From assembly GCA_029204225.1 (NCBI GenBank), contig CM055095.1:14850049-14914048 (forward strand): a stretch of DNA of 64,000 nt, written 5' to 3'. The stretch comes from Diphasiastrum complanatum (taxonomy: Eukaryota; Streptophyta; Lycopodiopsida; Lycopodiales; Lycopodiaceae). Of the stretch, positions 26,853-36,390 are shown piece by piece; the stretch's first letter is position 1, and the number at the start of each line of letters is the position of its first letter. Position numbers and translations under genes: made by a program. The notes under the pieces were generated by a model. The model did not search any database, had not been told where the DNA came from, and saw only the letters and a program-made list of their open reading frames with translations.

Positions 26853-28720
26853 TGATGAAATTTAATCATTGTGGTTTCTAGTTTTGAGATACATTGTGTT
26901 TTGAGAGTGAGAGTCCGAGTGGTGATGATGAGGGTCCAGAGCCAAAGACGAGGCTACGCTAGACATTACTAGTTAGCCTTTAGCTATCAGGATTCAACTC
27001 TACTTCCTCACTGCTCAGGCTTTACTATTTAGGAGTTACGATTTTAATTTTAGCTTGTTTACAGTTTACACAGTGCAGACTAGTAGATATTGTAAGTTGT
27101 AAGTTGTAACTCTTTTTGATTTGCTATTGATGTTTATGGAATTTGGATAATGGATTCTGGAGGTTGGAAGTTGGAACCATTGTATTATGTTTTATCATTT
27201 ATAAATTATGACATATGTAGACAATAGTACCTGTGGCAATGGGAGAGAGATTATGAGAGACAGTTTAGGGACCGAAGTAGGTATGGGATGTGTAGGGAAG
27301 ATAAAGTGTTAGGAGTGAGCTTAGAGGTCTAGGAAGAGTAAGGGGTGAAGTTGGAGCAAATGATGAATTTTGGTTTTGGAATCTGGTCACTTGAATTAGG
27401 AAACAGACTACAGTACTCAAGCAATGCCTAATCTACAACCTAAATCCTGAAATTTATGGTTGGATACTAGAAAGACAAATTTCTTTTGCAAAATTACAAA
27501 ACCTAAGTCCAATTCACTGATCGGGTTCCTAGTTTGGTGGTTCAAATCAGTTGGATTCAGATCGGGCAAACACAGTAATGCAAGCTAATCACTAGAAGTC
27601 AAGCTAATCACTAGAAGTCCTTAGACAAAAGGAAATTATGCACAACAATACTCACAATGATCGTCCTTTGTAGAATGATCACCTCCAAGTAACTTTTTGC
27701 TAAAACACTTTATATGCCTACCGTTGACAACATGGTTACATTAATACTGTGTTTAGGCCTCTATAGATAACCATGTTTCCTTATTTTTGCAATAGCAAAG
27801 CCCAAAACTTGTTCACTCTCTTTTACAAATGTTGTGCACTTCATTGTCAAGTCTTCTTGGGCACAATCAGGATTGCGTCTGATGGTCCCCTTGTTGACCC
27901 TCCTAACTTGTAGTCAATTCAGTTTGACCACTTAGGAGTTAGCACTTGCCATTTTAGTGACTGTCTATTATGCAATTATTACTGAGAAGTAAGTTGTGTG
28001 GAAGGCGAGAATTTTTCACTATTTGCTAGTTTTTTATCATTATAATTTGTATGCAAAAAAATTGACATTTCTTATAAACAAGCCTGTTTTTTTTTATTCT
28101 TTTAGGCATGCCCGGGGCACCTGAACTGTCAATTCTTCTTTTGATTCTCAACTGCCTGAAAACCTTAGCTCAGAAAAAAAGATACCATGTAGTGAGTGGA
28201 ATGTTGTTTGAGACTCACTATGTACAAAACATTGCCACTCTCTTTATTGAGATTATTGTAAGTGTCGTGTGCTTTGTTAACCTTATTTATTTATTATCCC
28301 TTGCACATCACACATAAAAGTATCTGTGTATGAGCTAGTGCTGCTTAGCCACTTTTCAAGTCAATGGTGAAAACCTTTGAAACAAATGCAAATAAAATTT
28401 TTGGGAGACTTTCAGAAATTCTATTAGCCAACGGTTTTCATATTTTTTGTGGAAAACGTGATAAAGCATTTCAGGTGAAAAAGTGTTTCAAACTGAATTA
28501 TTGAACGTTATACTAATTAGTCTAGTTAAAAGTTATAATAATTGTCCATCTCATTTCTCCATCACTAATGGTTACTATTGCTAGCTGGAATAAAAGGTTC
28601 TGGTTTGTAGCAAGTTGATTATGATCGTCCAAAAAAATTTGTATACAGGTGGTGGTGCGGGATGTGAACTACATAGCTCTACAGACCGAGTCTTACTCAG
28701 ATAAGAACATGTCATCACAG

Positions 28721-28772
<52 letters not shown>

Positions 28773-30897
28773 TCTTCTTTCTTCTCTCTCTCCAAACTAA
28801 AATATGCTCTCAAACCTCGGTGCTTGATCACTGGTAAAAGATGCAGCTGCAATGTAACTGCACAACATTACAAAGCAATCATGCCATGAATTTTACCAGC
28901 CCATTACATGAAATCAACCCTATACAATCTGTCATCACCTGCCCCAAAGTTGAAAATTGTTATCCTGGTTTTTTCGACTTTGAACCTGATTGCAAAACAA
29001 CCCAACTCCAACTTCACATGAACCAAAAGCATAACTAGTGAATCTATTCGAACCAAATACGGTGTTAGGATAAGTGCAAAAAGATTGGAGGAGGAGCCTG
29101 TTCACGTCTGGGAAACCATAGATTTTTATGATGCTCTTCTGAGAATTGCACTAGCTCACATCTTTTCATTGATTTTGCACTCTTTAATCTACTTTCTCTG
29201 AATAACTGTGAAGCAATTAAGTATTTCTTCAACTTTCCTCGTCTCTATAGATCAACTCAACGTCAATCCCATTCATACAGTTTGTCTCCAGTTCAATCAA
29301 TCCAGTGTGTTTTTCATCTCAATATCCACTTCCATCACCATCTACAGTTTCGTTGTGAGTCTTATTACTTCTGGGCTTGGGCCTGAAGAAGTCAGAGAGA
29401 AGCACATTGACTGTTTTGCATTGAACATTGAAGCAGGCTACTTATATATCACAATCCGAACTTTACATGTCACACAAGTAAAGCCTTTGATAATTTTCAA
29501 TAGTTTTATTTTGGGAATGTCTTGAATTTGTCTGGAAAGCAAGCTAGAATAAGGTGCTTCTCTTGATATGGTAATAGCAGCTTGTTGCAGCTTAGCGAAC
29601 CAGACATAGCTTAAAGAACAGATGTCGTAGTCTTGAAACTTTCAGACATCCATTTTTATTAAACTATGAGCCTCTGTTTTGGATCAATCAAATACATTCT
29701 GTACTTAGCTTGGTATGCTTTTTTGACAGACAAGAAGTTGGCGAAGGAGAAGCTCTGGCAAGAGTTTTTTGAAAACCCTTCTGAGTGGTGGGATAACCGA
29801 GTTAATAAGGTGAGTGGGAGTCTCTGTTGAGTTTTCCAGTCACTGTTCTTTCTTTTCCCAGGTGATGTTTTCTGTTATGTCATCTGCTCCTCTTCGGCAA
29901 CTAAATTGAGACTTATTGTATATTTTGAGCTTTTTTAGGCTCGTCAGAGATGAGACAATATACTGCCATGTAATAAATTCATAGTTCTTGCTGTTGAAGA
30001 TGGTCCATGAGAAGGATAAAGGAAGATCTCCCAAGAAATTCTGAATTGTCTTATAGGTTCACGGCTCCCCCTCACCTCGAGATCAGGAGTTCAATTACAC
30101 TCTGGCGCACGTGGACATAAAAGATAAACAGAAAAGTTTAAGTTGGTAAAAGAGTTAAGTCACATGAGGAGTTTGGCATGTCAAGAAGAATTCAAAAAAG
30201 TATCCTTCAGCCAGGAGCCGCCCTTGACAAATAAATTTAAGACTACATCTTTCAAAGTGATCATTCTCACTGAATGACAACTATATGAGTCGTCTACAAA
30301 AGAGCATAGGGTCTCTTGTATTGCAGAGCGTCACCTTTAAGAGAGTCGATAGTCATCATGTTATACTTGATGCTACCCCTGTATCTTGTCAGTTCCAGAT
30401 GGAAGCTGATGTACAGTTTCTCACTTTTAAGAGGTCACTGAAGGATAACTAGCAAGAAATGTGGAGAGGACTTGCCAGCTACTTAGAAACAACTGCTGAG
30501 TTTATCCGACTCTTAAGCAGTGATAAAACTTCACTGAACTGCATCACCCAATTGCATCTATGTAAATAAGCACGGTATCTTTTCTCATTTTAGTTCACAG
30601 GTACATGAAATTTGGTAACTGCTGCTAGTATGCTTATTTGATATGAAATGGAGAAGACGTGAAGTATCAATAGTAGAAACAAGAAGATTCTCGGATTTAC
30701 TATATGAGCCTGAATAAAGATTCATGTCTTTATTGCAGATGAATCTTAAGTATCCCGATTTCAAGCATAAATCGTCCGGGGCAGCATTGTGGGTTGATAG
30801 TGCCCCGCAATGGGTAAAGTCTCAGATTCAAATGTTGGATTCAAAGAGAGATTTAGGGAGGCGGTCCAGTGCAGCTGTTTCATCTGCACCTTACTGA
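11008..30897 (+). CDS. OSB: Organellar single-stranded DNA-binding protein (OSB family), five exons
   Basis: The spliced product is 319 aa and is predicted to bind single-stranded DNA in mitochondria or plastids; Arabidopsis OSB proteins act in organelle genome maintenance. Residues 1 to about 110 are rich in Ser, Arg and Lys, like a transit peptide. An SSB-type OB fold runs from about residue 128 (starting ANYIHLIGHVG) through exon 2 to VVVRDVNYIAL at 217-227. The plant-specific PDF motif follows, with KLWQEFFENPSEWWDNR at 248-264 and KYPDFKHK at 271-278. All exon joins (11519/18675, 18810/28649, 28721/29730, 29809/30739) use GT-AG and keep one frame to TGA at 30895-30897. The start was taken as ATG 11008; ATG 11035, nine codons on, has A at -3 and drops the only early acidic residue, so it is an alternative. 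Introns 1 and 2 hold transposon debris. The family call is firm; the exact member is not. Confidence 0.9.
11520..12609 (+). other. OSB: OSB intron 1, left part
   Basis: Non-coding. It contains two diverged copies of CACTTTGTCC.TTAAT.ATATGCTTAGG near 11572 and 11716, about 145 bp apart. No transposon gene was recognised. Confidence 0.5.
12610..17075 (+). mobile_element. hAT-type DNA transposon remnant in OSB intron 1
   Basis: At 13495-13755 the + strand encodes a DUF659-type segment: TLLRGVDASQAGTVESGEF, then HVVQVVIDNTNKC, then IIVWTLFAACCIDRMHDIGH, with the expected DN and WTxxAxxCxD pattern. CGAATCG/CGATTCG motifs cluster at 12615-12665 and 16990-17070, as in hAT subterminal regions. An acidic stretch near 16612-16680 could be the C-terminus. 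No target duplication was found, so the ends are approximate. 13760-16600 is otherwise AT-rich and unrecognised. Confidence 0.55.
12868..12938. repeat. (TG)n(GA)n microsatellite
   Basis: About 9 TG units run straight into about 26 GA units. Confidence 0.97.
17076..18674 (+). other. OSB: OSB intron 1, right part
   Basis: Contains a short TG run (17084-17101). No coding or mobile feature was recognised before the exon 2 acceptor. Confidence 0.5.
18675..18810 (+). CDS. OSB: OSB exon 2
   Basis: The exon follows TTTCTTAG and starts with the G that completes the Trp codon. It encodes 45 residues, FALEFWDELAEIAAHHLKKG and on, the central strands and helix of the OB fold. It ends at AAG|GTCAGA. It lies about 7.2 kb from exon 1. 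Confidence 0.88.
18811..19794 (+). other. OSB: OSB intron 2, left part
   Basis: No recognisable gene. Short frames at 19431-19680 show no family features. Confidence 0.45.
19809..20256 (+). repeat. Copia LTR (448 bp) with polypurine tract on one side and PBS on the other
   Basis: Runs TGTTCTATCTGTCGG to CTCCAACA. Just before it is GACAAGAGGGAGAT, like a polypurine tract. Four bases after it is TGGTACCAGAGC (20261-20272), a one-base variant of the initiator-tRNA-Met site TGGTATCAGAGC. Confidence 0.7.
20257..22272 (+). mobile_element. Ty1/copia element with integrase deletion, interrupted in RT
   Basis: After the PBS, gag fragments (SLLSNLPPSYDFVLLLSN) lead to a CX2CX4HX4C knuckle (CKYCERTNHDIENC near 20845). 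Then a protease with DSGAS altered (WYLNLGASQHMT) and pre-integrase (QLWHQRLGHLNMR). Integrase is missing: the frame goes straight to the RT leader (YYNSLIKNKTWSLVDPP, RWKARFVVKGYGQ), MDVQTSFLNGYIQQD, and the catalytic LYVDDSLIVNNS near 22165. It stops at KMIKGF, where another copia begins. Many stops and frame changes show it is dead. Confidence 0.88.
22273..23903 (+). mobile_element. Second copia: pre-integrase, integrase and N-terminal RT
   Basis: Starts at DKLWHKRYGHLSYQSLQVLN. The integrase core keeps all three acidic residues (YSDLCGPMQ, FRSDKGGEY, QQNGVAERKNR), then a TAG at 22799. The C-terminal integrase (CIFLGYSEGEKAY), linker and RT start (VWQHALQGEYDSIVENDTWE, then MDVKRAFLSGHVQEEV) continue with two frame changes to ALYGLKQAPRAW at 23903. 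It then breaks off; the rest of the family lies inverted to the right. Confidence 0.88.
23985..24983 (-). mobile_element. Copia gag start, protease and C-terminal RT, inverted relative to 22273-23903
   Basis: On the minus strand ATG 24983 starts a gag N-terminus (MASLGESLLGESSKLDGTNY, with TGA for Trp soon after), then a deletion. A protease domain follows at 24728-24270 (WYIDSGDSKHMTPHRLW, VLHVPGLAKNLLSVGA). At about 24262 it jumps to the RT C-terminus (QQRYLTDVLHRYGVEDCKSI). The missing middle is what lies on the + strand at 22273-23903. Confidence 0.85.
25063..25158. repeat. 48-bp direct tandem duplication
   Basis: CCAAACTAGGGTATGTAGCC at 25063 repeats at 25111 with the following 28 bases. 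It lies in the leader of the inverted copia. Confidence 0.9.
25479..25493 (-). other. Copia primer-binding site (initiator tRNA-Met)
   Basis: The minus strand reads TGGTATCAGAGCAGG directly after an LTR end TTTATCA. It fixes the orientation of the gag/protease fragment to its left. Confidence 0.85.
25494..25793 (-). repeat. Copia 5' LTR of the inverted element (about 300 bp)
   Basis: On the minus strand it would run TGTAAGTTGTACA to CCAATTTATCA. The PBS edge is firm. The outer edge is the best TG boundary seen. Confidence 0.55.
25815..26009 (+). mobile_element. Copia RNase H C-terminal fragment
   Basis: The + strand encodes FLREKVQDKDVELSYYHTDS, then MLADILTTSLSKHATLVS, the usual end of copia pol. 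A weak polypurine tract (AAGGGTTGGAG) follows. Confidence 0.8.
26010..26600 (+). repeat. Copia-type LTR (3' copy)
   Basis: Bases 26010-26200 resemble the start of the minus-strand LTR at 46099 (TGCAGTTTTACAC, then TGCAGAAATACAC). A TCGAC-rich stretch follows at 26190-26290. The right edge is unclear. Confidence 0.5.
26788..26846. repeat. (GA)n microsatellite
   Basis: About 29 uninterrupted GA units in OSB intron 2. Confidence 0.97.
26847..28648 (+). other. OSB: OSB intron 2, right part
   Basis: No gene recognised. It holds a 21-bp tandem duplication (AAGCTAATCACTAGAAGTC, 27580-27620). Confidence 0.5.
28649..28721 (+). CDS. OSB: OSB exon 3
   Basis: The exon follows GTATACAG and encodes VVVRDVNYIALQTESYSDKN plus four more residues, the last OB strand, ending one base into a codon. 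The donor is CAGG|GTCTCTCT: the intron begins inside a CT microsatellite. The coding match is clear. The exact 3' edge rests on frame agreement with exon 4. Confidence 0.82.
28723..28769. repeat. (CT)n microsatellite at the OSB intron 3 donor
   Basis: About 23 CT units follow directly after the exon 3 donor, then a CTT/TCT-rich tail to 28792. Confidence 0.97.
28793..30738 (+). other. OSB: OSB introns 3 and 4
   Basis: Intron 3 ends at 29729. Intron 4 is 29810-30738. No mobile or coding feature was recognised besides exon 4. A B-box-like GGAGTTCAATTAC near 30087 is too weak to call a SINE. Confidence 0.6.
29730..29809 (+). CDS. OSB: OSB exon 4 (PDF motif, first half)
   Basis: The exon follows TTTTTGACAG. 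With the leftover G of exon 3 it reads D-KKLAKEKLWQEFF and on to WWDNRVNK, the tryptophan-rich first half of the OSB PDF motif. The donor is AAG|GTGAGT, a consensus site. Confidence 0.9.
30739..30897 (+). CDS. OSB: OSB exon 5 (PDF motif, second half, and stop)
   Basis: The exon follows TTTATTGCAG in phase 0. It encodes MNLKYPDFKHKSSGAALWVD and then an Arg/Ser-rich C-terminus, ending at TGA. It completes the single PDF motif; some family members carry several. Confidence 0.9.
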   Translation: MNLKYPDFKHKSSGAALWVDSAPQWVKSQIQMLDSKRDLGRRSSAAVSSAPY

Positions 30898-31630
30898 TCC
30901 AGTTTTGCTGGGAGTTGAATATTCTTCTTTTTTACAGGATATTCATCTGCAGTATTGGACTGTCAAATGGTTTCACAGACATTACATCTTAGAAGTTTTT
31001 TACAGCATGTTTCTAGAATTTTTATGTCATTGTACGTGCACGTATAGATACTATAATCTAATTTCAGTCTTGATCCAATTCCATTCCAGGCCACTGTGCA
31101 TGTCTTGGTTTATTATGCTTGTTTCTATTGTCTTTTACTGCTTGTTGACAAAGAAAATTGATTCTAGAGAGTAAAGCTACAATTCACCAGTTACAGGACA
31201 TCTAGATTAGTACTAGCTAAAATATTAAATATGCAATGTTTTCACTTCTAGTGCTGCATAGGTGCATCATAGTCAAGGTGGTCAAATGAGCAACTGCCTA
31301 GCGAGTCTATTTACATTTCTTTCCAGTAAATGTCAGAGCAGCACAAGGCTTGAATGTCTCTTTTCTGATCCAGCATGAGGCGTCTGGGAAGTTTAGAAGA
31401 GATCAGTTTATTTTGGCATCGGCTGGGATTTTTCTTAAAATTATATCATGAGATGGTTAAATCCTCATCTTTTTGTAATCATGAGCCAGAACTTCTTGCA
31501 AGCCTTGAGTGCACTACTGTGACCTCTCATGGTGATGCAGCACATTTGTTTGCAGTTACCACATTGCAAAGTAAGGATAGAAATGCTATTCCTTTGACCT
31601 GAATTAGGTCTTCAATAACCTGCAAAAACT
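30898..31630 (+). other. OSB 3' untranslated/downstream region
   Basis: No clear poly(A) signal was picked out. The 75-codon frame at 31375-31602 has no recognisable features. Confidence 0.4.
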
Positions 31631-31668
31631 TATCCCTTTTGCTTAGAACTCCGAGTTCCATCTTGATG

Positions 31669-34634
31669 CCTCGCTCCAAAGTGCAATTTCGACTTGGTGT
31701 AGGTGATGTTGAGATCGACCTCGCAATCTTTCAGAAGATCATAACCTTTGTTCGTAGCAATATTTCTAGATTTGTGGATAGTATGCTATCATCGTCATCA
31801 TGGCCATCGTTTTCAAAACCCATCCAAAACTAGTTCTACCGGTTTTGCAACCTCTGGCTATATGAGCTAGAATCAAAGAACTTCTTCAATTTGATCCATC
31901 AGTGATTTTATCAGAGTTATGTCACGAGCTCATTCAAAATTTAAACGAAACAGATGATGGACACATTTGCACTATTGTCCGTAATCAGGAAATCATCATC
32001 ACAGAGGGATTTTATTGTCGTGCTTTAGGCTTGCCTATAGGCGACACTATCCCAGTTACCAAGCTTGAATACTTCACGCAAAGCGAAGTTTTTCAAAAGG
32101 AAGCGTATCTTGAGAAGAGGGGATATAAACTCTCTTATATCAGAGACCCCAATCTCAAAAGTTTTGTCTGTTTTGCTCTTGCTTCAATTTTTTTACCGGA
32201 GCAAGAGTATACAATTTCCAATAAAAACATGGGATACCTGCTCAGAGCTCTAAGTGGAGAGCACGTTGCTTTCGGATAGATTGCTTTCAAGCAATTCTGT
32301 AAATTAGTCAAGGATAAACAATTTTCCAGGCTAGGTTTGCAGTTTGGTATATTATGCATGCATGCTGGAATCTTATTTGTACAGGAGGACATCAAGATTG
32401 CACCAGTGCTACCAGAGTTAGCTTCATCCATTGAGGGCGACTCTCAGATGCGGACATCAAAGGCGACCTTTACTGAGCTTGCATCATCATCTTCAACACA
32501 ACAGAATGCGAGTTCAGTGAGGATGTCCTCTCCTTCATCGCAGTACAAGCCACTCTCCAGCGATGAAAAAGTTCAAGAACCAGAGGAAGAGGCAGAAGAA
32601 GATACCGAAGTTGCTCCTGAGCAAGAACCAATGTAGGTTGATATCCAGCCAAAGGTGACACATGAAGATCAGGAAATTCTTGATATCCAGTAAAAAGCGG
32701 ACGATGATGTTGAACCAACCGTCCTTGATGAAGAGTTGTATTTGAAGACCTTTGGGACGCTGCTAGCAGACACCTAGGCATCCATCCAACATTTTGTCAA
32801 TCTGGAGAAGGTTTCAAGGAAGCTAGAGAGCAAGTACAATAGTATACGAGCAGACCTTATTCAGAAGGACGAAGAGCTGAAGTCAACCAAGTCAGAATTG
32901 ATGCAGAAGAACAAGGAGCTTGAAGAAGCTCAAATCGAGTTGACAAGGAAAGACACAGCCCTAGAGGAAGCCCAAGGTAGATTTGATGCCACTCTAGAGG
33001 CACTGGAGGCAATGTAGGACCAGTCTAACCAATTTGAGAATGAGAATGCATTGCTCAAACAACAACTCCAGACTCTTCAAGTCTCATCACAAGAGGAAAG
33101 ACATGTTCGTGCGGCTGTCCAAAGCAATAATAGGAGTTGGAAGATGAGTTGAAGGACGCAGAAGCTAGCCAGAAGCAGCTGTAGGACTCTGTTCTTCAAT
33201 TGCAGAGTTCTACAGAGATGCTGAAACAGGGGAACGCAATATACAAGCAGCAGACTGAGGAAGCCATTATGTGGTGAATCAGTGCTGAAGTGACCCTTGA
33301 AGTCTGTGTTTCCCATGGGAGATGCATGATAGATCTAGTGGCGTGGAAGGGAATTCAAGAGAAGATCATCCAATCGTTCCAGATGCAATATTTACAGCCG
33401 CAGATGGTAGAGTACGAGAAGTTGAAGGACGAGCCGGAAGAGGCGAAATACAATTCATGCCAGATCCAGATTTCTGAAGAAGAACTAGTCCAGCAGCAAG
33501 ATCAATCGATGCAGATGGATGCACCAACTGCGGATACATCGGAAAAGGCCACCAAATTGATGCAATTTTTAGGCAATTGTAGAAAGACCAATTAGTGCAG
33601 ACTGCCGATGTTGTAGCAGAAGTACCATCCACTGCTGTAGCATTATCAATTACAGTCATTTCGCAGCAAAGCGAAGTTACACCAAGCGGCATCGCCAAGA
33701 GGAAAAACAAGGTAGTTTACTCACTATTGAAGTCAGAATTTTAGACATTCCAGTAAGAACTAACAATTTTTTTACCTCCTTTATATAGTCCAGAACTCCA
33801 ATGGAGAATGGATTATCTCTTCTTACCTAAACTTTTTGGTTACACCAAAGAGCAATGGGAAAGTCCTTGGACTTACGCCAACCTAAACAATTTTTGGGCC
33901 AAACTAACTACGCACCAAAAAGGTGTTTTGGCCTTAGCCATTGTTCGGAACAAGTTCAATGTGCAGACTAACTACATTCATGTCGTTACAGGATGTTTGT
34001 ATATATATGTCTTAGAATACCTAAAAACATTTGAAAATAATATTTTTCTTGCTCTGGACGAGTATGTGAATAAACTAGAAACAATAAATATTTTTGATGT
34101 GAAAGAAGTTGTTCCTAGTCCTACTCCCATCTCTCCTAGATTTTCCACCCAACTTCTTTTCCCTGATTTGTGGGCAACCTACACAGATTGGGAAACTAAC
34201 TATTCTCGATACTTGGAAGAAGTAAAAACCAACAATTTATTTCGATCCACTAATCCAATAACCAAACCATATCAATAACCAAACCATATTACACATACAG
34301 CCATGTAAATATCAGTTTTCTCATTTCCTATGCGCTCTTAGCCATCCAACAAATGTACATAAAAGAAAAAATTTCAGAATATACATATGCAGCCCTATCA
34401 CTAACTGTTCCTTGGAATAATACACTGATTGATAACCCCCTTGGACCATTGGGCAATCGAGGAATGGGTGGTTATCCAGACTTATCATTTCAGGAAGATT
34501 ATATGCAGAGGAACCACTACTTCCTCGCTACCAAAGGAATGACAATTGAGCAAGTCAATGTAGAGAATGAAGCCCGAGCGAAGGCCATCTTCCATAGAAA
34601 GCCAGCCACCAGAAAGAGACAAAGAAGAATATGA
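31669..34634 (+). pseudogene. Long unidentified gene on the strand opposite a Ty3/gypsy pol, lightly decayed
   Basis: From ATG 31669 (MPRSKVQFRLGVGDVEIDLA) a message of roughly 900+ codons can be followed with few breaks. A globular part is followed at 31875-32330 (TIVRNQEIIITEGFYCRALG), an acidic Ser/Glu-rich hinge at 32430-32640 and a coiled coil at 32800-33110 (LIQKDEELKSTKSELMQKNK). A Gln-rich stretch lies to 33600. A C-terminal part covers 33790-34634 (LFPDLWATYTDWETNYSRYL), ending basic in RKRQRRI. Breaks are six in-frame stops, small frame shifts and a 17-bp duplication at 34262. A 77-bp GT...AG gap at 33712-33788 may be an intron. It lies downstream of and antisense to the gypsy integrase, as reported for Tat-lineage elements such as Grande. 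The function is unknown. Confidence 0.6.
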
Positions 34635-35126
34635 GCAGACTGTTTGTGAGCCGCTATTGCACAGCTGAGGAAAGGGATATGTCGAGGCCTATGATCTCAC
34701 ATTATCCAAATTGAATGTTTTATACTGTAAATTTTTTAATTTTTGTACATAAAAATATGCTATAGTGCCTAAATTCATGTAAAGACTTGTTTGCATTATG
34801 TAAATTCATTATAATAAAAAACTCGCGATGTTTTGTGTGACATTCTAAAGTGACACCTTAACGGTTGGTGATCGACGCTTAGGCCGGTGTTCGTTCCTAT
34901 AAGGGCAACTCGACGAAGGTTTCTAAAAACTGATGACTTTTTTACTTTTGCTCATCGTTCTTTTTCCTTCTTTTTTTCTTTTCTTTTTCTTAAATTGTCT
35001 TTTTCCAAAAAAGAAAATTAATCAAGTAGTGAAAAACAAAAAATTGTAAAACAACAAAAGTAAAACTGACAAGGTGATGGATCAGGCTGGTTGAACTGGC
35101 TAAACTGGCTGCCAAAACTTGCGTAG
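34635..35126. other. Convergent spacer between the two opposed reading frames
   Basis: AT-rich, with AATAAA at 34813 just past the + strand gene and a T/C-rich tract at 34940-35000. No coding was recognised. Confidence 0.4.
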
Positions 35127-36390
35127 TCAGCTGTCATTTAGCGGAGTATCAAATCGTTTTCCATCCAAGTGTTCTAAAACAACTGTTCCATAGTTCAATA
35201 TCTCTTTTACCTTGTATAGTTCTTCACCTATAAATTTCAATTTGCCTTTGATCAGTTTCGTCTTGTACATCAGTCCTAGATCTCCTTCATTCAGATCTTT
35301 TTTGTGTAATCGATGATCATGCCATGCCTTACGGCGAGCTTTCTCTGCTGCTAATGCATGAACTGCCATCTATTTGGTCTACAAAGTTTTTGTAAAGCCT
35401 CATGACGCAGTTGTAAGGATTTCACATCATCTAACCATTCTGTTGCCGCTATGCGTAAAGATGGTATCAAGAATTCAATCGGCATAACTGCATCTTGACC
35501 ATAGACAGGCTGGAATGGTGTTTGATTCGTACCACCTTTGTAAGCTATTCTAAATGCTCATAATGCTGCATGCAATTTATGTTCCCAATTATAATGACTT
35601 GCTTCTACCGTTTTTGTCATAATGTTGCAGAGATCTTATTGTAAGATTCAGCTTGGCCATTACCCCTCGGATAATACGAAGTATTAAATCGATGAATAAC
35701 GAAAAAGTCTTCCGATAGACACTTTATCGTTTCATTTACAAAGTGTGTTCCGCGATTACGTACGATTTTGACAGGACATCCAAACCTAATAATAATGTGT
35801 TCATAAAGGAACTTAGCCATAGATTTCGCATCTGCAACTCGAACTGCTTTCGCTTCAATCCACTTGGTCATATAATCAGTTGCAACGATGATGTATCTGG
35901 TAGTTCATCATCCACTTCAATATTAACTAGTGTTGATTCGATTCTGGATACATGGTCGGCCAGATAATGTTGTTTACCTTTTCGAACCACAACTCGAAAG
36001 TCATATTCGGTCAATAAAGTAGCCATCTTGCAATACATCCCATATTACACGTCTTGTTTACTAAATAAAGTAACGATTGGTGATCAGTATAAAATGCAAA
36101 ATGCGTTAGATAATGTCGAAACTTGTTAACAGAAAAAACCATGGCTAACGCTTCTTGTTCTGTTGTCGAATAATTCTTCTCAGGATCTATAAGTTGTCTG
36201 CTTGCAAATCTAATGGGATAATCTTTTTTGTATTCACCTGGCTGCATCAAAACTGCGCTAAAAAGTCCAAACGACATAACTTTATAAGCATAAGTTCTCC
36301 ATTCTATTGCAAAAGCTGTTTTATGTCGATCCCTGACAATAATACCAAAATTGTTGTGGGGCTATTTCCTACTCTAGCCTCAACCTAAGA
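35127..36390 (-). mobile_element. Ty3/gypsy pol relic: RT end, RNase H, integrase
   Basis: Read leftward: an RT fragment (DRHKTAFAIEWRTYAYKVMS, 36350-36290); RNase H (DYPIRFASRQLIDPEKNYS, FAFYTDHQSLLYLVNK) to 36011; a connection segment (KGKQHYLADHVSRIES) ending at DELPDT. The zinc-binding integrase N-terminus is deleted. The integrase core follows (MTKWIEAKAVRVADAKS, with RNRGTHF for the usual SDRGTHF, then PRGNGQAES), then the tail (TPFQPVYGQDAVMPIEFLIP) to 35127. There are internal deletions between RT and RNase H and between RNase H and integrase. Confidence 0.88.

Noticed and set aside
28108-28317. An extra OSB exon
   Set aside because: The known exons join in frame without it, and the translation is hydrophobic and unlike OSB.
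29208-29525. A 105-codon frame in OSB intron 3
   Set aside because: No protein-like features and no codon pattern; length is within chance for this region.
31375-31602. A separate small gene between OSB and the antisense gene
   Set aside because: Starts and ends at random relative to neighbours and has no recognisable features.
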